Shown here: positions 23,613 to 35,800 of the stretch, one piece after another | Position numbering within the stretch: position 1 is the stretch's first letter | Layout of the letters: every line of letters begins with the position of its first letter | Notes under the pieces: model-generated | Database searches by the model: none | What the model was told of the DNA's origin: nothing | Seen by the model: the letters and a program-made list of their open reading frames with translations, nothing else | Translations under genes and position numbers: made by a program | Assembly: GCF_022682495.2 (NCBI RefSeq) | Contig: NC_071387.1 | Coordinates: 194,038,143 to 194,102,142, forward strand | DNA from: Desmodus rotundus | Lineage: Eukaryota; Chordata; Mammalia; Chiroptera; Phyllostomidae | Length of the DNA stretch: 64,000 bases | Direction of reading: 5' to 3'

Positions 23613-26435
23613 TATATACATATAGTGTTAAATAAATATGCAAATTTCCAAGTGATTCTTTAAATTGCAATTCTTCATGCATATTTTGCTTGACACACAT
23701 ACATCAAATTCTTATTTTATATTTCTCATAACAAGTTCTATTTCTCTTTTTTAGGACTTAATACAATTTAAATTATGAAATCATTTTGGGGGTATTGTTT
23801 CTACATGAGGATAAAATGTGTCAATTTTATCACAGCTGTAAATCTCACTTTATAGCAGTCTTTAGCACAGACCAGACCTCAATAAATACATTGTGAATAA
23901 ACACATTTACTTACACTCATGGAGCTTCATCCACCTCAAACTTTAACTGGAGATGTTAATATGTAAAAAAAAATGTATACAAAACATTAAATAAAACCTC
24001 AGATTTGCTTTATCCTATTTATTTTTATCAGTATTGTTAATTTTTAGCTTCTCAGGCTGATTTCCTCTCTCACTTCTAACTACAGAAATACTATTGCTTT
24101 ATTTAGATTTGAAGCTTCAAGTCCCTGTGATGGTTGTCAAATAATTTTCATGAAGACAAAAATATTCCCCCTTTTCCCAGAAGCTGAAAAAAAGCAAACT
24201 TTTTCTATTTTAGGACTGTTACTATCGCTTTGGAGTTTTACTTTCTAATAGAAACAAAATTTTGATTGGCTATTTGATATTTGTAGACCCTTAAATAATA
24301 TAAATTTTTTCCTATTACAATAGGTAAAAGTGCTTATAAATTTCACTTGTTAAGCCAGAAGTTCATTGCCATGATCATTTCTTTCTTTTCCCACACACAT
24401 CACACTGGGATAATAAGCAACAATTAACATGAACTTCTCCTAGACATATTTGATTTCTTATTTTAAAGGTTTAAATTTCATAGTCTTATTAAATCAACAG
24501 TACTTTACTTTTCTCAGAGGATTGGATATAAATCACTGAGTAACCAGCAAAGTGACAAACTATAAATTAAATGCTCAATTAAACCTGGTGATGTTCTACA
24601 ATAAAAAGTGCTCTATTGGATGGACGGCTCATTAGCATTTGGGGCTGTTGTTAAGTCTGATTCTGCTTTTTCATATACGGATAACAAAGCACACAGTGTC
24701 ACAGTGAAATGATGAACTAATATCAGAATTTTCCGTGAATAATTTCCCTCCAGATTAGAAATAAAATTAATGTTGAATTTTCAAATAATTACTTTAAACT
24801 AATTAAAAAATAGAAAAAAAAGCAATGAAAGGAAGTCTTCAATATATGTTAAAGAAAAAAAATAACTAATCACCAGATACATTTTCAGAGTAAATAAGTT
24901 CCCCAAATTCAAATTGGACCTCATATTCCCAGTTTGTTTCCAGTACAAAGTCAAAGTGTCATATTATATTGGGTGAATAATAAGACTCCACAGTTCATTA
25001 AAGCATAAATTCACTTCTTTGCTTCTCTTGTGGTGTGATGTGTTTGCATTTTTGCCCTGAGGACAGCTACTAACATGAACATTTATCTGTAATTAAAGAT
25101 TCACAGACCATTAACAGTAGAGCAATTTCCTTTCCAGTTAAGGCAGAGAAATAAGATGTTTTAAAAATTATTTCCTATCCCATGTGAAAGTTATCAGCCA
25201 TTTATTCTGTTCAGGTTTTCTCCACTAGAGAAACCAATTCCTTAAAAGACTTGTTTAAAGGCTAAAATAGAATTGTTCGATAATCCACCACTACCTTTTT
25301 TTTTCAATCATCATTTAAACATTTTCTGTGATTTTGCCCTCTGTAAGGACTTTCTAAATTAATTAAGAAAATGAGTGCTAAGTCTAAATTTGTCTATCTG
25401 TATCCCATAGGTTATCTACTGGAACAAATAAAGGTGAAAATAAGAAAGCTAAATGAATAAAAGCAAGATGACACAGTTAATCATCGAACTGGGGACAGGA
25501 GACATTTTACTGATGTGAAAATGAATATATAAAAATATTTTTCTACTAATTAAATATTACAATATGTCTGGGTAATAACTTACTAATGTTATTAAAATGC
25601 CAGCATGTTACAGAAAAAAAAAGTGTTTTATCACATATCTGTGTGAAATCATCTGTTCTATATTTGGTCTGAAATTATTCTATAATCATTTCTTTAAGAA
25701 ATATGTATTGAACCTTTGTGTTAAATTACAAGCATTATGAAAATAGTATAATGTGTAACAGCACATCTTAGAAGATAAATTCCATGGATTCAAGTTTTTT
25801 TTTTCCTGTCACTTTCCAGCCACATGGCCTTCAATCAGTTGTTATTTAAGCTTTCTCTTCCCTGATTTTCTACCTAAAAAGGGGGCGTGGTGACCACTGC
25901 CAGGAGTCATTCCATGTTTTCCAATTGTCCACAGGTAAGAGCTCACATATATTCCTCCCCTCCCACACATTCACCTCAGTCCAAGTGAATCTGTTCCAGC
26001 CACTAAAGTGAGGGTGGAGTGACCGCAACCTCTCCATCCTGGCCTATACAATCCACTGGTGTGTAGTTTTGCCCTTTTTTCCCCGTCCACATACAAAAAG
26101 GAAAAACTCTGATGATGTAATGGTCAAAGCCACGGGATGGTAGATGGCACCCTCCCTAAATGACTACCTAGAGAAAAAGCTATCCAGCCCCGCAAGTAAT
26201 CTGCTGTGATAGAAAAGAGAAATACATGTTCATTATGTAAATCTATGAAGATTTGAGACTTTGTTATACTTATGCTTCCTAAATAAAAGATGAGGTTTTT
26301 AATAGTATCTCTTGCATAGATTCAAGGCGGGATTTGTGGGTCAATTTGTGTAACACTGGGAACAGAGTCTGGCATGAGTTAAATCCACAGAAATACTTGC
26401 TGTTTTATTGATTAAGATCATTTTTCCAGAGACTA
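23613..26435. other. Longest stretch free of recognisable repeats
   Basis: Apart from a possible MIR/L2-like tail at about 23840-23910 ('cttagcacagaccagacctc' then 'aataaataca') I recognise no repeats in about 2.8 kb. The parts at 24580-24800 and 25010-25260 have non-repetitive, mixed composition. The GC-richer part 25880-26230 may be an unidentified old LTR-like repeat. Confidence 0.4.
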
Positions 26436-26439
26436 GAAA

Positions 26440-26765
26440 TGTTCTCCAAATATGCAAATGGTCTTCTCTATTTCCCAGCTTCCCTTGCTCTTTGGTTGGG
26501 CTCTATGAATAGACTTGGGCTACTGGAGTGTGAGCAGAACTGATGTAAGACATTGCCATTCCTGACTTTAGATGTTTCCTGTTTGTACATCTTCAGATCA
26601 CTGCCCGTCAAGGAACTGTGAAGACACATAATGAGGATGGCATTATCAAAAGTGTAGAGTCCAGATTCCTGAGTTAACACCTGGACCAGCACCAAGCTCC
26701 GATAAATAAACCTGTGTGCTGGCTATCACTGAGATTTTGGTTTGCACCTATACCACAGCCAAACC
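26440..26765 (+). mobile_element. Ancient MaLR/MLT1-like LTR
   Basis: 'tatttcccagcttcccttgc' then 'gtgtgagcagaactgatgta', 'gaggatggcattatcaaaag' and 'cgataaataaacctgtgtgc' follow the order of an old mammalian LTR: head, internal gtgagcagaa block, then poly(A) signal. The 75-codon antisense frame at 26468-26695 is not a gene. Confidence 0.48.
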
Positions 26766-28043
26766 TGTCCATCTCTAACAATGAGGACAATGACGAAGTC
26801 TGTCATGGATACAAAACATAGGAAGCCGTTTCTGTGTTCTTGGAAGAGTACAGATGATATTTTATAGATATTTTAATTGTATAAATATAGATATTTTAAC
26901 TTCATAAAAGTTGTTGAATGTCTATGAAAGCATTGCTATTTTTAAAAGAAATGAGATTCTGCAATTTTTCACATCAGTTAAGAGGTTGACATGAAAGGAC
27001 ACAAAATTTATATTTAATAATTCTCAAGGGCATATACTTAGATTAAGTCTATAAGTACTAAATAGATATTATCAAAAAATGTAGTTACTCTCTACTGAAA
27101 TTTACTGTTTGCATAAAAATCATATTCTTTAGTATAGAATAACTTTACCTTTCTGAAAATAAGTAACCTATTTGAATTCTTGTCATCAGCTTTTCATCAA
27201 GTGACCTTTGAAGATCTATGCCTGCTGAGCTCTTGTTAACTGCACTAACATTCTGCACCCTGATAGCCTAGGGCCTGCAAATTCTTACTTGACTTTTCAT
27301 AATTTACAATAGATGATTAGGTTTTTATTTATTTTTGTTTGGGTTAAGTGTGGTATATGAATTCGTGCCACAAATAGACCAAGCTAGAGATGAAAATTTT
27401 AGAACCTATAAAGTAAATAGAAATTATATTGGATATTTTCACAAAAAAATCAAACATTGCCTCTGTCATATGTGATATCCTTAACAGCCATGGAAGCTTA
27501 AAACTTGAAGCTTAAAAGAAATAGCTTCAAGTTTTTTACCCTCTAGAATATTATAGTTATGAATTTCAGATATTTCTCACCCAGGTTGGAAATGCTATTC
27601 TTCCAACTGATTTTTAACAATGAGAAAATAACATTAGAAATGTGAGTAATTCCTATTTTTAAGCCAGTATTGAAAATGCATAACTGTCCAAAGAAAAAAT
27701 CAATGTTTGTAGTTCTGTTTGTTATTTATTTGTGTCAAATGTCAAATTTCGGATGCCATTTCTGTCATTACATTTCATATAATATTCAACTGGTAATCAG
27801 TAATATAAGATTTTTTTCTGAAAATAATGTTTCTAATAATGAATCTGAGGCTCTAAGATACAAAGATCTTGTCAAATCTAACACTTCTCATAAAAGGTGG
27901 TAGAGTCAGGATAGAAAAACCTATCTTGAGACTTTGTTTTTAACCATGAAGTTATACAATTTTGTTCTTTATTAACCACAATAATTCACTGAAACTTCAT
28001 TATCAAATATATCCTATGTGAAATATAAATATAAGATATGTTT
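26766..28043. other. Intergenic DNA without recognised features
   Basis: Nothing assignable was found. The 77-codon frame at 27670-27903 has no recognisable product. Confidence 0.5.
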
Positions 28044-28392
28044 AGAACATGTTTTTCTGAGCATTATGCTAAATGAAATAAGCCAGGCAGTGAGGGACAA
28101 ATACCATATGATCTCACCTTTAACTGGAACATAATCAACAGAAGAAAAAAGTAAACAAAATATAAGGAGAGACATTGAAGTTAAGAGCAATCTAACAATA
28201 GCTGGGGGGCGGGAAGGGCCAGTGGGGAGAGGGGTTTTCAGGAGCTACTATAAAGGACACATGGACAAAATGGAGGTGGAAGCAGGGGAGGGAGGTGGGT
28301 TGTTTGGCTGGGGTGGGGGGGGGGGTGGAGAGAAAATGCAGACAACTGTAATTAAACAACAATAATTAAAATTAAAAAAGAACATGTTTTTC
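28044..28392 (+). mobile_element. Young bat L1 3' end with 14-bp target-site duplication
   Basis: Sense L1 from 28058, covering the last ORF2 codons, the stop and the G-rich 3' UTR, to the tail 'aacaataattaaaattaaaa' ending at 28378. The exact repeat AGAACATGTTTTTC flanks it at 28044-28057 and 28379-28392. The insert is about 320 bp, 5'-truncated, and close in sequence to the copy at 29.25 kb, so insertion is relatively recent. Confidence 0.95.
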
Positions 28393-29146
28393 CTGTTGCT
28401 GTCTAAAAACATGGGGTTATTGTAAAGATCAGAAACAGTATTAGGAGATACTCGCATTTTGTTTTTCTTCTAATATATTTAATATTCTTAAATTCGCAAT
28501 TGTTAAAATTCTTGCTCGAATGCTGTGCTGTATGAATGACAGCAAGAGCACTCCTGTTGACTCACATGGTTCAGCATTAACACAAACGTGTTCTTGATGT
28601 CCTGTTAATATACAGAACTTTAATTTTACTATTTTATTCACTTGGAAAATTAGGTATTTATATTAAAAGTTAAAATAATTGATTGTCTGAATTTTCAGAT
28701 ATTCCTAAATGTCAAATTACATCTTTTTAGTTATTGTGATATCCTTCAATATGTTAGTAAAGGTGTGAATTTAAAAGATTTTAAAAGAAAGATGTACATT
28801 TTTCCTTTCAGAAAGTATAAGAGGTAGTTAGCTTTTAAAATTATTTTACTTAAAATCCCATTTATTACATATTTTTGTTCCCAGAATTTCAAAATCTGTC
28901 TTATTTTTTATTATCTTCATGAATACTATAATTATTACATTTATATAACTGTGCATGCAATTATAAACAAACTAAATATTCCTATTATTATTATTTTTAT
29001 CCTATTGTCTCTTCTTTCTATTTTTATTCCATTTTCTTTTTATCTACCTCCTTCTGTTCTTATCAGAGTCCTGCATTGTTTAAAATAGCAGAACTTATTT
29101 ACTGCGTGCCAGGTGGTAAATAAAATACTTAAAATGCTTTTAAACT
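28393..29146. other. Intergenic DNA without recognised features
   Basis: Nothing assignable was found. Confidence 0.5.
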
Positions 29147-30473
29147 GAAAATAGTTTTTGATTATGTTGGCCATTCTGACTGGTGTGAGATGATACCTCA
29201 TTGTGGTTTTAATTTGCATCTCTCTGATGGCTAGTGATGCTGAGCATCTTTGGAGAGGATGTGGAGAAAAGGGAACCCTCATGCACTGTTGGTGGGAATG
29301 CAGACTGGTGAGGCCACTGTGGAAAACAATATGGAATTTCCTCAGAAAACTAAAAATGGAACTGCCCTTTGACCCAGTAATTCCGCTGCTGGGATTATAC
29401 CCTAAGAACACTGAAACACCAATCCAAAAGAATCTGTGCACCCCAATGTTCATAGCAGCACAATTTATAATAGCCAAGTACTGGAAGCAACCTAAGTGCC
29501 CATCAGCAAACGAGTGGATCCAAAAACTATGGTATATTTACACAATGGAATTCTACGCAGCAGAGAGAAAGAAGGAGCTTATACCCTTTGCAACAGCATG
29601 GATGAAACTGGAGAGCATTATGCTAAGTGAAATAAGCCAGGAAGTGAGGGACAAATACCATATGATCTCACCTTTAACTGGAACATAAGCAATAGAAGGA
29701 AAAAGCAAACAAAATATAACCAGAGACATTGAAGTTAAGAACAATCTAACAATAGCCAGGGCGGGGGTGGGGGGTGGGGGCGGGGACAGTGGGTAGAGGG
29801 GATTACAGGAACTACTATAAAGGACACATGGACAAAACCAAGGGGGAGGGTGGAGAGTGGGGGAGGGAGGTGGGACTGGCTGGGGTGGGGTGGAGGGATG
29901 GGGAGAAAAGGCACACAACTGTAATTGAATAACAATAAAAATAAAAAAAAAGAAACCAGATGACAGAACTTTTTGACACGGACGATATAAATCAAAATAG
30001 TGCAAGGAGAAGTCTTTCTACTTTTGGTCTTGCACAGTTAAGAGCCACAAATGGTGACGAAGAGGAGCAGAGTGTGGCGTGAGAAAAACCGGAAAGATAA
30101 TCAGATGGATAGAGGTCATGGAACCTCAGTAAGTCCCAGAAAGGGATTGGTCTGAAGGAGGGCTGGACTCAAGCCCTGGAATAATCAATTAATTGGATTG
30201 GATAGTTTGAATGACACCTTGATCATCACTGAGAATCAAGAAAATGCATGGAGGATTAACAGGGCAGTTGCTACTGAGACTGACTGCCTTCTACTCCCCA
30301 AGAGAGTTTTATTTCCTTTGATCCCCAATAAATCTTACCACCACATTTAAACTTTTCCACGTCTCTGTCAGTTGAAATTCCTTTCCCTCAACACCACAAA
30401 AGAACTTGTTTTCATGGGTAACAATATGATAATAAATAATTATTCACTCAAAAAAAAAGAAAATAGTTTTTGA
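29147..30473 (+). mobile_element. Young bat L1 with 5' inversion and probable 3' transduction, 15-bp target-site duplication
   Basis: The exact repeat GAAAATAGTTTTTGA lies at 29147-29161 and 30459-30473. Inside, in order: 29162-29250 is inverted L1 ORF2; 29251-29688 is sense ORF2 C-terminus without disruption to its TAA stop; 29689-29952 is the G-rich 3' UTR and an A-rich tail; 29953-30449 is non-L1 DNA with AATAAA at 30327 and again near 30431; then a second A run to 30458. Everything between the duplications appears to have arrived together. This reads as a young L1 whose transcript ran past its own poly(A) site into flanking DNA. Confidence 0.85.
29953..30449 (+). other. Transduced non-L1 sequence, LTR-like at its end
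   Basis: About 500 bp between the L1 A-rich tail and the second A run. Around 30327-30343 it shares the 17-mer AATAAATCTTACCACCA with the LTR-like block at 53271-53287, so its distal half may be the poly(A)-signal region of an endogenous retrovirus LTR next to the donor L1. No coding frame is recognisable. Confidence 0.6.
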
Positions 30474-31159
30474 GTATTTTAAATACTAAAAATACTTTTA
30501 AGGCTTGTTACTTTTAAGTCTTGTTTTATTATTTTATCTGAAACAGTAGGGGGCACAAAAAGCTTAAGAAGCTCCACCAGAAGCTGTAGCCGCTATGACT
30601 TATTGGAATAAAAAGTATTTCCTATTGTAACAGGAAATACACAAAATTGGGAGAAGCACAAGTAAAGTAATAAAGTAAGAGTGAACACAAACAACCAAAC
30701 TGAGACGTTCAGACTAAGATAGCACTGGCATGAGAAACCTCACAGCTGTCATCTTCTCTTGTTCAAAAAGGAGGTTGGTATTGAATCAAGGACCTATAGA
30801 AGACTTGTTATTCTCTAGGTGGAAATATTTTTTAAGTAAATAAAAAACATAAAGTTTTGAAACATAGGCACTAAGAGAAATCATCATGAAAGTCACATTG
30901 TATGAATTAAGGTATTAAATATATTTCTTTTAGTGAGTTTCAAAAAACTAAAATTATAATCACTAGCAAGTAGACACACAAAACCACATAAGCCGGAAGA
31001 CACGCAGTTCTCTGCTTACCGTCATTACCTCTAGTTCTGCAGTTCTTGTTGAGTGAATCAAGTGTGAAAGCAATAAAAATGAAGTACTTATTTGATTATT
31101 GAACTGTTAAAATTGTGTGGTGGACATGCATTTACTTTCATCTGAATATGTTAATTTCC
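30474..31159. other. Intergenic DNA without recognised features
   Basis: Nothing assignable was found. Confidence 0.5.
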
Positions 31160-31395
31160 ACTCATCTACATTTTTATTGAATTACTTTTGTTTATTGGTA
31201 TTGTATTTTTCCATTATCATTTATCCTCCTTATACCTTCTTCCATCTCCACCCAGCCCCTCCCCCTACAGTCACCACACCGTTGTCCATTTCTATGAGTC
31301 CTTTTTTCTTTTTTTGCTCAGTCAATCCCTCCACTCCCAACATCCCCCAAAACTGTGAGTCTGCTCTGTATCTATGAGTCTACTCATCTACATTT
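31160..31395 (-). mobile_element. L1 3' UTR fragment with 14-bp target-site duplication
   Basis: Antisense L1 3' UTR (31174-31381), with the 'tctatgagtccttttttctt' block also seen at 63.07 kb, flanked by exact ACTCATCTACATTT at 31160-31173 and 31382-31395. Only about 208 bp were inserted, all 3' UTR. The 86-codon plus-strand frame at 31117-31377 is the antisense of this UTR. Confidence 0.88.
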
Positions 31396-31778
31396 AAAAA
31401 AAATGTCTTAACATACACATTTTGCTTATTAGAGACTAAGTTAATTTAAATGTAACTGCTTCTCTTGTATTTTATAATGATTTTTAAAATTAATTAATTA
31501 TTTTTTATGTTAGGCACTTACTAACGACTTCTCTGCTTAGGCATAGAAGAAAAGAAAGTGCATTGCATTGTGAGTCCTACTTAGTACTAAAATCTTACAT
31601 AGACAATCGTGCTTGAATAAGTTCCTAAATGGTAAATCAAAGCGATCTGGAAGTAAAGTGATGATGAAGTAGTGGAGCTAAGGAGACAAAATGAAAAACG
31701 TCAGATGAAGTCATTTTTAGTTTCTTCTTTTCCTATACTTTTTGAAAACTATTGAGACAGAAGAGTGTAGAAATAGTT
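31396..31778. other. Intergenic DNA without recognised features
   Basis: Nothing assignable was found. Confidence 0.5.
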
Positions 31779-31856
31779 CAGATCTATCTACCTATATATG
31801 TGTCTAATCCATCTATCTATCTATATCTAATCTGTAAGTATATCTCTTTCTGTCTA
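31779..31856. repeat. Imperfect TATC/GATA microsatellite
   Basis: Interrupted atctatct units with ctatatgtgtct and ctatatctaatc variants over about 78 bp. Confidence 0.85.
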
Positions 31857-33711
31857 TGGAATGTTTATAGATTCAAGGGGGGCGCAATCATTACTTTTTG
31901 GAGATCCAATATATATTTTTCTTTCAGATACTTGACCAAATATAAATTCTAATCACATTCATTTACACTTTTTCCTATAGAGTACTCTTAAATTTCTTTA
32001 GATGATTCAATTTCTTAAGTGATTCATATATCTCGACTTACTGTTTTTATAAAAGTTTTCTAGAACTGGTGCACATTATATTTGAAGTCATGTCAATTCT
32101 TGCAGATTCCCAATAATCAAGTTCAAACTCGTGTGAATCCTTAACACCTCCGCTGCACACATGAAGTCCCTCAACAACCGTGTCTCTTCTCAATTTAAGT
32201 ATCACTCAATTTATATTTATTTCTCTGAAATTTATATCTGGCTTTGCAAACACCACGAAATGACAAACATAGATAACATGAGCATCAAAATTGAAAAATA
32301 AAGCAACTGCCACAAATTTCATGTGCTCCTGTGGTGTGATTGGCTCAAGTTTTTTTCTCATGAGAGAACAAAACGAGCAACTTGCAGGGTTTTTTTGTTT
32401 GTTTGTTTTTCCTCTGCCATCTGTTCATTTTTTTAGATGATAATGAGAATAAGGAACAAGGAGATTTGTAGCAATGAATTTCAAATATTTCTAATCTGTG
32501 GATCATTTCACTATAGTGTCTTGTGGATAGCTCACTGTTTTTCTATAGTAAATGTCTTATAAATACTGATTTATGTGATTTTTTCCTCCAAAAAACATAC
32601 ATTAACTGAAATACCTTAAGAGTAAGTAGTATTACTTTTACCTCAATTTACCTAATGAATTACATAAGCCTGATTCACAGTTGACATTTAATAAATAACA
32701 TGTGTGGTTTTAGTCAATTATAAGAATAAAAAATAGTGAATGACTAAAATGCAGTGTTAATTCATGAATAATTAAAAATGTTTCATCTACATATTTTATA
32801 ATAAAAAGCAAGGAATATATATACTCTGTGTGTATACATATGCATATATAGATGCAGATATATATATGCTCTGTGTAGTAATCTGTTAATTGGGGAAATA
32901 ATAGGACTGTTAGTATAGTGATGTTGAAATTGCAATATATTTAAACCATGCATGAGACATGGTAAATGTTCTACAAATATAAGTTACTACATCACTTGTT
33001 TTGCATTAGGGCAAAGATTATTTGTCTTATATCCTGAGCACCTATCCGGGCACACATAATAGAATTTATTCTCTTTAAATACATACGGCTTTTCAAAATT
33101 CTTAGTGATAATCCAATTTGCTTTAGTAACAAGCTGAACAGAATAATGGAGAAATTAAAAGTGACTTTTTCCCTCTTGTCTAATGTAGACTATTTTTAAA
33201 CCTCAAATGGAATATTTAATGTAACCACTGGAAGAAATCGAATGTCCTTGACACCTCCCACTGAATCCACACCCAAATAAGACTTTTTGAAAGATAGTTG
33301 TAAGAACATATTTTATTGTAAGTTCATAAATAAATTTGTAACTGCTCACCTCAAAGATCTCCCTCTTTGAATTCAGTGTTTTCAGGAGAAAAACTTATGT
33401 ATCATTAAAGGTTCTTGTACTGTTAGCACACTCACACCAATTATTTTTTTGTATTAACTGAAATGAATTTCACTGTAAAATCTACACTTCTGTTGTAGTT
33501 AGTACCGTCAGGAAATCAGTGAAAAAAGAGAAACAAATGTTCGCAAGGCTGATTTTCAACTGTTTCAAGCTTACATATTTTCATTTAGGATAAATGAGAT
33601 AAGTCATACTCTTAATAACTTTTCAAATACTTGTTAAATTTGCATTCCAGCCACAAAATAGTTTGAGCAATGCAAGAATAATCAAACATTTTGAACAAAA
33701 CCACCTATTCA
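31857..33711. other. AT-rich intergenic DNA without firmly recognised features
   Basis: A possible MIR/L2-like tail lies near 32985-33070 ('ctgagcacctatccgggcac'). Otherwise nothing assignable was found. Confidence 0.45.
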
Positions 33712-34650
33712 TGATTTTTTTTGTATTGTTCAAGTATGGTTGCCTCCATTTTCACCCCATCACAGCCCCCACCACCCCACCCTTCCCCACCTCCCACCCT
33801 GGATCCTACCTCTCTTTTGCTTTGTCCATGGTTCCTTTATACATGTTCCTTGACAACTGTTGCCCTTCTTTCCCCCATTATCCCCTCCCCCCTCCCCTCT
33901 GGTCACTGTCAGTTTGTTCTTTATTTCATTGTCTCTAATTCTATTTAGCTTGCTTCTTTGTTTTGTTGATTAGGTTCCCCTTATAGGTGAGATCATATAG
34001 TATTTGTCTGTCACTGCCTGGCTCATTTCACTTAGCATAATGCTCTCCAGTTCCATCCATGCTGTCACAAAGGGTATAAGCTCCTTCTTTCTCTCTGCTG
34101 CCTAGAATTCCTTTGGGCAAATGTACCATATTTTTTTTATTCACTCATCTACTGATGGGCACTTAGGCTGTTTCCAGCACTTGGCTATTGTAAATTGTGC
34201 TTCTATGAACATTGGGGTGCATAGATTATTTTGAATTGATGTTTCAGGATTTTTAGGGTATAATCCCAGTAATGGAATTGCTGGGTCAAAAAGCAGTTCC
34301 ATTTTTAGTTTTTTGAGGAAATTCCATACTGTTTTCCACAGTGCCTTCACCAGTCTGCATTCCCACCAGCAATATACTAGGGTTCCCTTTTCTCCACAAC
34401 CTCACCAGCACTTGTTTGTTGATTTGTTTATGATGGCCATTCTGACCCGTGTGAGGTGGTGTCTCCTTGTGGTTTTAATTTGCATCTCTCTGATGGTTAG
34501 TGATACTGAGAACTCTTTCATATGCCCCTGGAACCTCTGTATGTCTTCCTTGGAGAAGGGTCTGTTCAGGTCCTTTGCCCATTTCTGAATTGGATTGTTT
34601 GTCTTCCTGGATTGGAGTCATGTGAGTTCTTTTTATATTTTGGAAATCAC
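33712..34650 (-). mobile_element. Bat L1, 5'-truncated, ORF2 C-terminal third plus 3' UTR
   Basis: A continuous antisense L1 of about 940 bp. On the plus strand it runs from a T run (33715-33722) through the C-rich 3' UTR (33755-33900) into ORF2, ending near 34650 where L1 similarity stops. Minus-strand frames at 34141-34350 and 34475-34672 and a plus-strand shadow at 34313-34588 show that ORF2 is interrupted but still readable in pieces. It is somewhat older than the 28-30 kb copies. No convincing target-site duplication was found. Confidence 0.92.
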
Positions 34651-34904
34651 AAGCACTAAATAATAGACACATTTTACTTCAACTTGCAATTCTCCTTTAC
34701 AATTAAAAATATACTGACTCAATATTTTTGTATGAATGAAGTAGCATTGTCAATTAGTGTAAAAATTGAAGTGTCGGCTCAAATCCATCTAAGACTGCAT
34801 TTATACCTTGATTTAATTTTCTGTATGGGCTCAAACCATGGTGCATGCTATAGTGTACATATCATATAATAATTCCTTACTACATATTAAATATTCATTG
34901 TTCA

Positions 34905-35045
34905 TTTAACTGCCTCTTTTACTAAAATATAAGTTTTTGGAAGACATCACTGTAGTTAATTTTGATTATTGTTATATGTCCAGTATTTACAACATTCCTC
35001 AGTAAGCTCTAAGTAAATACATATTATATGAGTTAAAGAATGAAT
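34905..35045 (+). mobile_element. L2-like 3' end
   Basis: 'aactgcctcttttactaaaa' then 'tatgtccagtatttacaaca' and 'agtaaatacatattatatga', ending in 'gttaaagaatgaatga', follows the L2 3' terminal layout. An L1 tail begins immediately after. Confidence 0.5.
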
Positions 35046-35278
35046 GACTTTGGGACAAAAACAAAAACTCATGATTGCAGACAACAGTATGGTGTTGCTA
35101 CAGGGAAGGTGGGTAGAGAATAGTAATGGATACAGAGGACCAGATATAAGGTGACAGAAGATTTGATTGTGAGTTGTGGGCACATAATGCAATATATAGA
35201 TGATGTATCATATAATTTTACACTTGAAACCTGTATAATTTTATTAACCAATGTCACCCCAATAAGTTTAATTTAAAA
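35046..35278 (+). mobile_element. Old L1 3' UTR
   Basis: 'gcagacaacagtatggtgtt', 'gaaggtgggtagagaatagt', 'gttgtgggcacataatgcaa' and the tail 'ccaatgtcaccccaataagt' match the copy at 61.55-61.76 kb block for block. This is the 3' UTR of an older L1 family. Confidence 0.8.
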
Positions 35279-35800
35279 ATTAATGACATTTACTCGACCC
35301 ACTCACCTTGTCCAAGTACCTATTTCAGGGATGCGTACTTAAGCAAATCTCACGTAGCATTTTTTTTTTTGATGACTGTTATTGATCGAAGTACTGCAGG
35401 TGACTTAAACTGGCCTGTTTAAACTGAAAGGACACTTTGTTCTCTTAATAGGGAAGTAATTTGCTCAGTCTCTCACAGATGGGAAAGATAAAGTGTGAGA
35501 CCTCAGTTGCTGACACACTGCTGATAGATGCTTTGTGACAATGACAGGGGTTACAATGAAGACAAAAATGAGGATTTAAAACAAAACAAAAAATATAAAA
35601 ACAAATAAAAAAAGGCAGGGCAGAGTTACTAACAGAGATAATAAGGAAGAAATTAAACCTGAAGTCAAGTCACAATGTTTTGTGCCTACATTACTTTGAA
35701 TGTGTTGCTAATTTTTAGATTTTAGATTTTTTTAATTAAATAAACAATTAGACTTGAGTTTAATGTTACTTGTAGTTGAAAACACCTTACCCTCCACTGA
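35279..35800. other. Intergenic DNA without recognised features
   Basis: Includes a 10-base T run near 35361 and an A-rich stretch at 35575-35615. No gene is seen. Confidence 0.5.

Noticed and set aside
29203..29688. 161-codon open frame
   Set aside because: It is the L1 ORF2 C-terminus. Its first ~15 residues come from the inverted 5' piece, so the apparent start is an artefact.
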